A DNA stretch of 5,392 bases, taken from contig JABDRK010000137.1 in the NCBI GenBank assembly GCA_013041785.1, positions 1 to 5,392 on the forward strand, in the 5' to 3' direction. A program made the translations under genes and the position numbers. Source of the DNA: Eudoraea sp. GTDB taxonomy: Bacteria; Bacteroidota; Bacteroidia; Flavobacteriales; Flavobacteriaceae. Shown here piece after piece: positions 1-5,392 of the stretch. Numbering within the stretch: the stretch's first letter is position 1; every line of letters begins with the position of its first letter. A model generated the notes under the pieces. That model ran no database searches. It had not been told where the DNA came from and saw only the letters and a program-made list of their open reading frames with translations.

Positions 1-489
1 ATTGATATCATACTGGGCGTAGCGGGATTCGTAATTGTCTTCCAGGTAGATCACAGAGTTTTCTTTTTTTGCGACCTCAAAATTCTGTTTGTTGGCATGA
101 AGCCCTAGTACATAAGTTGTTGCTCCATAGGCATTTGATGAATGTGCATCACAATGTACCGAAACAAATAGATCTGCTTTGGCTTTATTGGCAATCTCCC
201 CGCGCACATACAGGTCCACAAAGGTATCGTCCTTTCGGGTGTAGACTACCTCAATATCTGGGTTCTTCTCCAATATTTTTCCAGCTTCCAGGACAATACG
301 GAGCGCAATGTTTTTTTCCAGATAACCATTTCCCAGATTTCCAGGATCATGGCCGCCATGTCCGGCATCAAGAACAACAACAAACTTGTCCTTTACAATT
401 GGATTAGACTGCGTGCTTTGGACAGGTGCAGCTATTTCAAATCCTAACAAAAATGGAATAATCACAAACCACTTCCCCAACATATTCAT
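1..489 (-). CDS. N-acetylmuramoyl-L-alanine amidase (Amidase_3 family), N-terminal part, truncated by window edge
   Basis: This is a zinc amidase that cleaves the bond between N-acetylmuramic acid and L-alanine in peptidoglycan, acting in the periplasm during septum cleavage or wall turnover. The 163 visible codons (frame open to base 1) start with a short signal peptide: K6, then hydrophobic WFVIIPFLLGF, with likely processing near residues 20-25. The catalytic domain begins near residue 36 with VVVLDAGHGGHDPG. The expected zinc ligands are visible as H44 (GHGG), E58 (YLEKN) and H112 (SVHCDAH), and the RGEIANKAKAD block at 96-106 is typical of the family. The catalytic glutamate near the end of the domain lies outside the window. 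The start at 489 (MNM) is preferred because a GGGAG lies 11 nt upstream; the ATG at 483 is the alternative, and an in-frame stop at 511-513 excludes anything longer. It is divergent from the lptD gene. Family assignment is very secure; the AmiA/B/C-type subgroup and its activator are not determinable here. Confidence 0.95.
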   Translation of the reverse strand, partial: MNMLGKWFVIIPFLLGFEIAAPVQSTQSNPIVKDKFVVVLDAGHGGHDPGNLGNGYLEKNIALRIVLEAGKILEKNPDIEVVYTRKDDTFVDLYVRGEIANKAKADLFVSVHCDAHSSNAYGATTYVLGLHANKQNFEVAKKENSVIYLEDNYESRYAQYDIN

Positions 490-517
490 AGGCCTTATTT
501 CTCCCTTTTGCTATGGT

Positions 518-550
518 TAAATTTATGGTAATGACCCCCTAGCAGAACAA
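518..550 (-). promoter_or_regulatory. Candidate Bacteroidota-type promoter for the amidase gene
   Basis: On the minus strand, TTG (550-548) is followed after 22 nt by TAAATTTA (525-518). This matches the flavobacterial consensus TTG-N17-23-TAnnTTTG except at the last base of the -7 box. The start would fall near base 511-514, giving a leader of about 25 nt that contains the GGGAG ribosome-binding sequence. The box is AT-rich and self-palindromic, so chance is possible. This is inference from consensus only. Confidence 0.4.
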
Positions 551-560
551 AAAATATATG

Positions 561-568
561 TAAGTTTG
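561..568 (+). promoter_or_regulatory. Candidate -7 box (TAAGTTTG) for the lptD gene
   Basis: TAAGTTTG at 561-568 matches the Bacteroidota -7 consensus TAnnTTTG at every fixed position. No TTG (-33 element) is found at the usual 17-23 nt upstream, so only half of the promoter is recognisable. If used, transcription would start about 5-8 nt downstream, near 573-576. That would leave the TTG at 566 outside the mRNA and favour the TTG at 614 as translation start. Confidence 0.35.
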
Positions 569-613
569 ATTGCAAATACCGAGCCATTCCTCACAAAAAT
601 AGGATTTATAGCC

Positions 614-1303
614 TTGCGATCAAACAAACGTCCTTATCTTTTTATTTGGCTTCTCATTATGGGTGTTTGCTCCATATGGGCTCAGGAAGACCGCACCAAG
701 ACCCTCCCCATTAAGGCAGAACAGGATACCATATCCCCCTCAAAGCCCTCCATTCCTGAGGCGGTTCAGGATACGGTTAAAACTGATTCTGTGTTGTCTG
801 ATACAGTACCTGCGAAGCCAGCCCTGCTGTTGGGAAAGATCCAATACAAGGCTAAGGATTACGTGAGGATCAACCAAAAAGAACAAAAGATCTACCTCTA
901 TAACGAAGCTGAGATTTACTATCAGGATACCGAGCTAAAGGCGGGGATCATCATCATGGACTACACCAAAAATGAAGTCTATGCTGGTCGAATTAAAGAT
1001 TCCCTGGGAAACTATTCGCAGCTTCCTTATTTTAAACAAGGAGAGAATGTGGTGATTCCGGATTCCATACGGTTCAATTTTGATACCCAGAGGGCCCTTA
1101 TTTTTAATTCCCGAACGGAGCAACAGGCAGGACTGGGGTCATTGGGCAGTGATGCCATGAAAGTATATGCCGATATTACAAAAAAAGAGAATGATTCTGT
1201 TTACTTCCTGAGTGAAGGTAAACTGACTACCTCAAAAGACACTATAGATCCGGACTATTACATCCGGGTTAGAAAAGCCAAGTTTGTTCCCAAAAAAAGG
1301 TGA
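614..1303 (+). CDS. lptD: LPS-assembly protein LptD homologue, N-terminal fragment (signal peptide and most of OstA-like domain), ends at frameshift
   Basis: LptD is the outer-membrane translocon that places lipopolysaccharide on the cell surface; its periplasmic OstA/LptA-like beta-jellyroll receives LPS from the LptA bridge. This frame gives 229 residues. A signal peptide at about 1-23 (R2, K5, R6, then YLFIWLLIMGVCSIWA before Q24) is followed by a Pro/Thr/Asp-rich linker to about residue 70. A jellyroll-like section then carries YLYNEAEIYYQDTELKAG, PDSIRFNF and KKENDSVYF, blocks characteristic of flavobacterial LptD. It stops at TGA 1301-1303 directly after an A7 tract, and the protein clearly continues in the -1 frame. 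The TTG start at 614 is preferred because AGGA lies 9 nt upstream, the signal peptide then has normal length, and a -7 box overlaps the longer TTG start at 566. With the 566 start the fragment is 245 residues. Alone, this piece lacks the membrane barrel and should not work as a translocon. Confidence 0.85.
   Translation: MRSNKRPYLFIWLLIMGVCSIWAQEDRTKTLPIKAEQDTISPSKPSIPEAVQDTVKTDSVLSDTVPAKPALLLGKIQYKAKDYVRINQKEQKIYLYNEAEIYYQDTELKAGIIIMDYTKNEVYAGRIKDSLGNYSQLPYFKQGENVVIPDSIRFNFDTQRALIFNSRTEQQAGLGSLGSDAMKVYADITKKENDSVYFLSEGKLTTSKDTIDPDYYIRVRKAKFVPKKR
1292..1303 (+). other. Frameshift site in lptD: A7 tract followed by stop in the upstream frame
   Basis: The upstream frame reads CCC AAA AAA AGG TGA. 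Adding one A, or slipping back one base, gives CCC AAA AAA AAG GTG ATT, which encodes PKKKVIAGFSN and continues the LptD sequence without a gap. The lesion is therefore equal to loss of one A from an A8 tract. The TGA also overlaps the downstream GTG (GTGA, 1300-1303). No ribosome-binding-like stimulator lies upstream, and only a weak 4-bp stem (TTGC 1304-1307 with GCAA 1316-1319) follows, so a designed frameshift signal is not strongly supported. A sequencing or assembly error in the homopolymer is the simplest explanation. Confidence 0.85.
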
Positions 1304-3330
1304 TTGCCGGATTTAGCAACCTGTATATTGTGGATGTCCCTACTCCTATTGCATTACCCTTTGCCTATTTTCCGCTGACGGTAGGCCGAACCGCGGGGAT
1401 CATGATGCCTACATTCGGGAACGATCCCAACCGGGGTTACTTCTTCCAGAATGGAGGATATTACCTGCCTATCAATGACTATGTAGACCTTACCCTTACG
1501 GGGGATCTCTATACCAACGGAAGTTATGGTTTCCGAGCACAGTCGGTGTACTCCAAACGCTATAAATTCAGGGGTAATATTAATTTCCGTTTTGAAAACC
1601 AGGTTACCAGCCAGAAAGGATTTGACGATTACTCCAGGGGAACCATTTACAATATACAAATCACGCATTCCCAGGATGCCAAGGCCAATCCCAATTCCCG
1701 GATCTCTGCCTCGGTGAATTTGGGAAGTAGTCAATATTACCGGAATTCCCTGCTGCAGCAGAATTTACCCAATACCCAGGTAAATAACCTTTCGTCTTCG
1801 ATCTCGTATTCCAAAACCTTCCCTGCCTATCCATCGGTGAACCTCAGCCTTACCGCTACACACAATCAGAACACCAATACCGATGTGGTGGATGTTACGC
1901 TTCCTACGCTACAGGCGGCCATGGAACGGGTTTTTCCTTTTGCCAAAAGGGATGGGATCAAAAAAGGGCTGATCCAGAATATCAATTTTCAGTACGACCT
2001 CAACGGACGAAACAGTATTCGTACCGATTCTGAAAACTTCGGGACCGGAGAAATGTTTAAAGATGCCAAAGTCGGGGCCAGGCACAGGATCCCGATCAGC
2101 ACGAATTTTAAAGTGGCCAAATTTTTCAGTGTGACTATGGGCGGCACCTATGAAGATATCTGGACGCTGGATACTTTTAACCAGCGTTTTGATCCGGATA
2201 CGCAGACCGTGGTCAGGGATACCATTAGCGGATTTGACCGCTATAATCAATACAATTTCAACGCAAGTTTAGGAACCACACTGTACGGTACTTTCACTTT
2301 TGGAGAAGATAAAAAGATACAGGCCATCAGGCACGTAATGCGTCCTACAATTAGTTACGGCTATGCACCTTCCTTTGAACAGTACTATGATGAATATCTG
2401 AACGAGACTACCGGGGCAACGGTTCAATTCAGCCGTTTTGAGAATACAATCTACGGGGCTCCGCGATTGGGAAAATCTAATGCCATGACCTTCTCTCTGG
2501 CCAATACCCTGGAAGCAAAAGTAAAGGACAGGGATTCTACCGTAGCGGAACCAAGGAAAGTGCAACTGCTAAACAGCTTTAACCTGAGCACCGGGTATAA
2601 TTTTGAAGCCGATTCCCTTAAATTAAGCCCCCTGAGCATTACCGGGGGTACCAACCTCTTCAAGAATAAAATGTCGGTCAACTTCGGGGCCAACCTGGAT
2701 CCCTATGCCATTGATAACAACGGGCGGCGTATCAATACCTTCAATGTCAATAGCGGAGGCGGGCTATTCAGACTTACCTCGGCTAGGGCCAACCTCAGCT
2801 ATTCCTTAAGTAGTGCCGACTTTTCAAGGGAGGGGCGAGAGCGGGAAGGAGAAGAGGAGGATCCCTATTCCGGTGCCAACTATGTCGCAACAAGCGGCGG
2901 TAGGTCGGATGATCTTTTTGGCAAAGCCGACCGGTTTAATGAAAGTGGTTTCGCGGGACGGGAATCTGATGACATAGAAAATCCTGTTTACGGAACCAAA
3001 ATCCCCTGGGATCTGAGGCTGCAGTATGCCATGACCTACAGCAACAGTAATCGCCAGAATGAGATTAGTAACCACTCGCTGATGTTTTCAGGAAACGTTA
3101 GTTTGTCTCCCCGCTGGGAAGTAGGGGTATCTTCCGGTTATGATTTTAAAAACAAAGGATTTACCGTTACACAGTTCCGAATTGTGCGAGACTTAAAAAG
3201 CTTTGATATGCGCTTTAACTGGACGCCCTTCGGCCGTTATGAACGCTGGTATTTCTTTATCGGCATTAAGAGCTCTTTACTATCTGACCTGAAATGGGAA
3301 AACCGAAGTCAGCCTCCGATAAGACGGTAA
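1300..3330 (+). CDS. lptD: LPS-assembly protein LptD homologue, C-terminal fragment (end of OstA domain plus outer-membrane beta-barrel)
   Basis: This frame supplies the LPS-translocating beta-barrel that forms the lipopolysaccharide gate in the outer membrane. The first 27 residues (VIAGFSNLYIVDVPTPIALPFAYFPLT) finish the periplasmic jellyroll. From there to residue 676 the sequence alternates polar and aromatic/aliphatic residues as expected for beta-strands, with recognisable blocks such as FQNGGYYLPINDYVDL, YKFRGNINFRFEN, SQDAKANPNSRISASVNLGSS, FTFGEDKKIQAIRHVMRPTISYGY and, near the C terminus, SLMFSGNVSLSPRWEVGVSSGYDFKNKGFT. A charged insert at residues 510-521 (REGREREGEEED) probably sits in a loop. 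The frame opens at GTG 1300 overlapping the upstream stop, but has no signal peptide, so a separately made product could not reach the outer membrane. It is best read as the second part of one gene of about 905 codons (228 + 1 + 676, restored). ridA follows after 44 nt on the same strand. Family identity is confident; whether the gene is intact in the living cell is not. Confidence 0.88.
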   Translation: MIAGFSNLYIVDVPTPIALPFAYFPLTVGRTAGIMMPTFGNDPNRGYFFQNGGYYLPINDYVDLTLTGDLYTNGSYGFRAQSVYSKRYKFRGNINFRFENQVTSQKGFDDYSRGTIYNIQITHSQDAKANPNSRISASVNLGSSQYYRNSLLQQNLPNTQVNNLSSSISYSKTFPAYPSVNLSLTATHNQNTNTDVVDVTLPTLQAAMERVFPFAKRDGIKKGLIQNINFQYDLNGRNSIRTDSENFGTGEMFKDAKVGARHRIPISTNFKVAKFFSVTMGGTYEDIWTLDTFNQRFDPDTQTVVRDTISGFDRYNQYNFNASLGTTLYGTFTFGEDKKIQAIRHVMRPTISYGYAPSFEQYYDEYLNETTGATVQFSRFENTIYGAPRLGKSNAMTFSLANTLEAKVKDRDSTVAEPRKVQLLNSFNLSTGYNFEADSLKLSPLSITGGTNLFKNKMSVNFGANLDPYAIDNNGRRINTFNVNSGGGLFRLTSARANLSYSLSSADFSREGREREGEEEDPYSGANYVATSGGRSDDLFGKADRFNESGFAGRESDDIENPVYGTKIPWDLRLQYAMTYSNSNRQNEISNHSLMFSGNVSLSPRWEVGVSSGYDFKNKGFTVTQFRIVRDLKSFDMRFNWTPFGRYERWYFFIGIKSSLLSDLKWENRSQPPIRR

Positions 3331-3363
3331 ATACGTATCATGAATCAATTTTGAAACCCTAAA

Positions 3364-3374
3364 AGGCGCCGCCT
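3364..3374 (+). promoter_or_regulatory. ridA ribosome-binding region inside a small inverted repeat
   Basis: AGGC (3364-3367) and GCCT (3371-3374) are perfectly complementary around a 3-nt loop directly before the ridA ATG, and the left arm contains the AGG of the probable Shine-Dalgarno sequence. A 4-bp, GC-rich hairpin could partly hide the site. It may equally be chance, since it is short and Bacteroidota rely little on Shine-Dalgarno pairing. Confidence 0.25.
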
Positions 3375-3755
3375 ATGAAACAGATAATCAATACCTCCAA
3401 AGCCCCTGCCCCTATTGGTCCATACAACCAGGCCGTAATGACCGGCAACACCTTATATATATCCGGACAGATTCCGTTGAACCCGGAAAACGGGGAGTTG
3501 GTATCGGGAGATATTCAGGAAGAAACGCACCAATGCATGAAAAACCTGAAAGCCATCCTGGAAGAAGCCGGGATGGGATTTGAACAGGTGGTTAAAACCT
3601 CAATCTTTGTGAAAGACATGCATCAATTTGCACAGATTAATGAAGCGTACGGCCAATATTTCGATGCGGATACCGCCCCTGCACGGGAGACCGTAGAAGT
3701 TGCCAACCTTCCCAAATTTGTCAATGTAGAGATCTCGATGATCGCGATCACATAG
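3375..3755 (+). CDS. ridA: RidA family reactive intermediate/imine deaminase
   Basis: RidA (YjgF/YER057c/UK114 family) is a small cytosolic trimeric enzyme. It hydrolyses reactive enamine/imine intermediates such as 2-aminoacrylate and its imine, formed by PLP enzymes, to 2-oxoacids and ammonia, protecting other PLP enzymes. The 126-residue length is normal for the family. Visible signatures are APAPIGPYNQAV at 10-21, YISGQIPLNP at 28-37, NEAYGQYF at 89-96 and the C-terminal motif APARETVEVANLPK at 101-114. R104 corresponds to the substrate carboxylate-binding arginine and E119 to the glutamate that positions the catalytic water in deaminating members, so true RidA activity is likely rather than an inactive paralogue. 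The ATG at 3375 is preceded by AAAAGG about 8 nt upstream. It lies 44 nt after lptD with no terminator between them, so co-transcription is likely, and its last 8 bp overlap the convergent kinase gene. Confidence 0.95.
   Translation: MKQIINTSKAPAPIGPYNQAVMTGNTLYISGQIPLNPENGELVSGDIQEETHQCMKNLKAILEEAGMGFEQVVKTSIFVKDMHQFAQINEAYGQYFDADTAPARETVEVANLPKFVNVEISMIAIT
3739..3750. repeat. Perfect 12-bp palindrome at the ridA 3' end
   Basis: TGATCGCGATCA is identical to its own reverse complement. It encodes the last residues of RidA (MIAIT region) on the plus strand, and its right end contains the kinase stop codon (TGA, read on the minus strand at 3750-3748). It may be a fortuitous product of the two reading frames. 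Confidence 0.5.
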
Positions 3756-4602
3756 TCTCCTGGTGGAATTCCACCAGTCCCTCTATCGGACGCCTTCTGA
3801 TTACACCCATACGCAGATCGTTTCGCTCAATAACCGCTGTCAGTTCGTCCTTAAGGAAATGGGCAATACTGCCTACAAAATGAATAGGTACTTTTGTGGC
3901 GAGTTCAAATTGCATGATATAGTTATTGACGAACTGCTGTAAGCCTTTGTCTACTACTCCCTTGCAATATGGATGGTCCTTATTTTCTATTAAAAATCTC
4001 GCAAAAGTGGCCAGATAGGTATTCGGATTGGGTTGTTTGTAGAGATTTTCTTTGATTGCGTCTGCTTCCAGGTTATATTCCTTGGCGAACTTGATCCCCA
4101 GGGATTGGGGCATCTTATTGAAATAGTAATCACGGATAAGCTTCCTGCCAAAAAAATTGCCACTCCCATCATCCATGAGGATATATCCCAGGGAAGTAAC
4201 TTTCTGAAAGAGCTGCCTTCCATCGTAATAACTGCAATTGGAACCGGTACCCAGGATGCATACGATACCCTGATGATCTATCTTGGTGGTAGCGTAAATA
4301 GCCGCATAGGTATCTTCCTTTACATCAGCCACCGCATTCGGAAAATATTGACTGAATATTTCCCTTAAGAAAGTCTTCATGCGTTCGGTTCCACATCCTG
4401 CACCATAAAAATGCAGGCGAGACACCTTTTCCCTGTTCTTGGCCAGTTCAAAATTATTGGCAAGCCGGTCTTCAATGACTTCCCGGGTCAATACCTCAGG
4501 GCTTAAGCCAAGCGTCTGGGTAATGAATAATTCCTTACCGGTATTCCCGTCCAGGGCAATCCAGTCAGACTTCGTGGCACCACTATCAACAATGAGTATC
4601 AT
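3748..4602 (-). CDS. BadF/BadG/BcrA/BcrD-type ATPase, N-acetylglucosamine kinase-like sugar kinase
   Basis: This is an ASKHA-fold cytosolic kinase of the BadF/BadG family, whose stand-alone bacterial members of about 280-300 residues are generally annotated as N-acetylglucosamine or related amino-sugar kinases. The 284 residues show the phosphate-1 loop ILIVDSGATKSDW at 2-14, a likely catalytic-acid segment KEDTYAAIYA at 95-104 (D97), the phosphate-2 loop ILGTGSN at 116-122, the family block LGYILMDDGSGNFFGR at 138-153, and an adenosine-type motif FVGSIAHFL at 242-250. No signal peptide, transmembrane segment or Fe-S cysteine pattern of the dehydratase activators is seen, so the kinase reading is favoured. 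The exact sugar (GlcNAc, MurNAc, glucosamine) cannot be read from sequence. The ATG at 4602 starts at the first motif and has no clear Shine-Dalgarno. It lies 87 nt downstream of gap on the same strand, behind a hairpin with T5 that could limit read-through, and its 3' end overlaps ridA by 8 bp tail to tail. Confidence 0.88.
   Translation of the reverse strand: MILIVDSGATKSDWIALDGNTGKELFITQTLGLSPEVLTREVIEDRLANNFELAKNREKVSRLHFYGAGCGTERMKTFLREIFSQYFPNAVADVKEDTYAAIYATTKIDHQGIVCILGTGSNCSYYDGRQLFQKVTSLGYILMDDGSGNFFGRKLIRDYYFNKMPQSLGIKFAKEYNLEADAIKENLYKQPNPNTYLATFARFLIENKDHPYCKGVVDKGLQQFVNNYIMQFELATKVPIHFVGSIAHFLKDELTAVIERNDLRMGVIRRRPIEGLVEFHQETM
3760..3777. repeat. Perfect 18-bp palindrome just past ridA, within the kinase 3' end; possible hairpin
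   Basis: CTGGTGGAATTCCACCAG is fully self-complementary. As RNA it could form a 7-bp stem (5 G-C pairs) with an AATT loop from either strand. It begins 5 nt after the ridA stop and encodes LVEFHQ near the C terminus of the kinase. No T-run follows on either strand, so it is not a textbook terminator. It could still act as an mRNA 3'-end stabiliser or transcription pause for ridA, the only strong structure available in this gapless convergent junction. Confidence 0.55.
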
Positions 4603-4618
4603 AATCAGTTAGGTATTT

Positions 4619-4667
4619 AAAAAGAATTCCTTAAAATAAACAAACGCGTGTCTATCTTAAGGAATTC
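4619..4667 (-). terminator. Inverted repeat with T5 tract downstream of gap: terminator or attenuator before the kinase gene
   Basis: Read on the minus strand, GAATTCCTTAA (4667-4657) and TTAAGGAATTC (4634-4624) form a perfect 11-bp stem around a 22-nt loop. Five T residues follow at once (4623-4619). This is the layout of an intrinsic terminator for gap, but the stem has only three G-C pairs and the loop is long, so termination may be incomplete. The T tract ends 16 nt before the kinase ATG, so the hairpin would sit in the kinase leader if transcription reads through from gap. Confidence 0.55.
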
Positions 4668-4689
4668 CTCATATCATAAATATGTATGG

Positions 4690-5392
<703 letters not shown>

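Noticed and set aside
69..407. Open plus-strand frame of 112 codons opposite the amidase gene
   Set aside because: The minus strand here encodes an unmistakable amidase with all expected zinc ligands; the plus-strand product (rich in His, Pro, Gln) resembles no family I recognise and is a shadow.
1304..1319. TTGC...GCAA stem as a frameshift-stimulating structure
   Set aside because: Only four base pairs with an 8-nt loop, too weak to support programmed frameshifting.
1354..1734. 126-codon minus-strand frame inside lptD, and similar ones at 1909-2250, 2269-2565 and 2824-3075
   Set aside because: All lie opposite strongly conserved LptD barrel sequence, lack ribosome-binding signals, and have low-complexity Ile/Gly/Arg-rich products typical of antisense shadows.
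3331..3338. Palindrome ATACGTAT after the lptD stop
   Set aside because: Eight bases of simple symmetry with no T-run or stem extension; expected by chance.
4033..4368. 111-codon plus-strand frame opposite the kinase gene
   Set aside because: The opposite strand holds the phosphate loops of an ASKHA kinase in order; this frame has no recognisable motif or upstream signal.
4644..4649. ACGCGT palindrome in the loop of the gap/kinase hairpin
   Set aside because: Six-base symmetry occurs by chance and does not extend into a stem.

Overview
The window looks like core chromosome of a member of the Bacteroidota, most likely the Flavobacteriaceae. The evidence is the flavobacterial style of the LptD homologue (FKQG / PDSIRFNF / KKENDSVYF / DVPTPIALPFAYFP blocks), weak Shine-Dalgarno sequences, Bacteroidota-type -7 promoter boxes (TAnnTTTG), and signal peptides ending in AQ. 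Base composition by eye is moderate (roughly mid-40s % G+C) and even throughout. I see no mobile element, tRNA, rRNA or CRISPR array.

Layout. (1) Bases 1-489, minus strand: N-terminal half of a zinc-dependent N-acetylmuramoyl-L-alanine amidase (Amidase_3 type), running off the left edge. (2) Bases 490-613: divergent promoter region between two cell-envelope genes. (3) Bases 614-3330, plus strand: an lptD-type LPS-assembly outer-membrane protein gene. It is split by a -1 frameshift in an A7 tract at 1292-1298 into an N-terminal piece (signal peptide plus most of the periplasmic OstA/LptA-like domain) and a C-terminal piece (end of that domain plus the beta-barrel). Restoring one A would give a single protein of about 905 residues. 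(4) Bases 3375-3755, plus strand: a complete RidA enamine/imine deaminase, probably in one transcript with lptD. (5) Bases 3748-4602, minus strand: a BadF/BadG-type ASKHA sugar kinase resembling N-acetylglucosamine kinases, overlapping the ridA 3' end by 8 bp tail to tail. (6) Bases 4690-5392, minus strand: the C-terminal two thirds of a type I glyceraldehyde-3-phosphate dehydrogenase, running off the right edge. A hairpin followed by T5 lies between it and the kinase.

The left part is envelope biogenesis: peptidoglycan hydrolysis and LPS export, transcribed divergently. The right part is central sugar metabolism, with gap and then a sugar kinase on the minus strand. ridA is a housekeeping metabolite-repair gene joining the two. 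I found no sign of an undescribed multi-gene system. The items most worth checking are the lptD frameshift (assembly error, real lesion, or slippage), the convergent 3' overlap with two perfect palindromes, and the gap/kinase intergenic hairpin.
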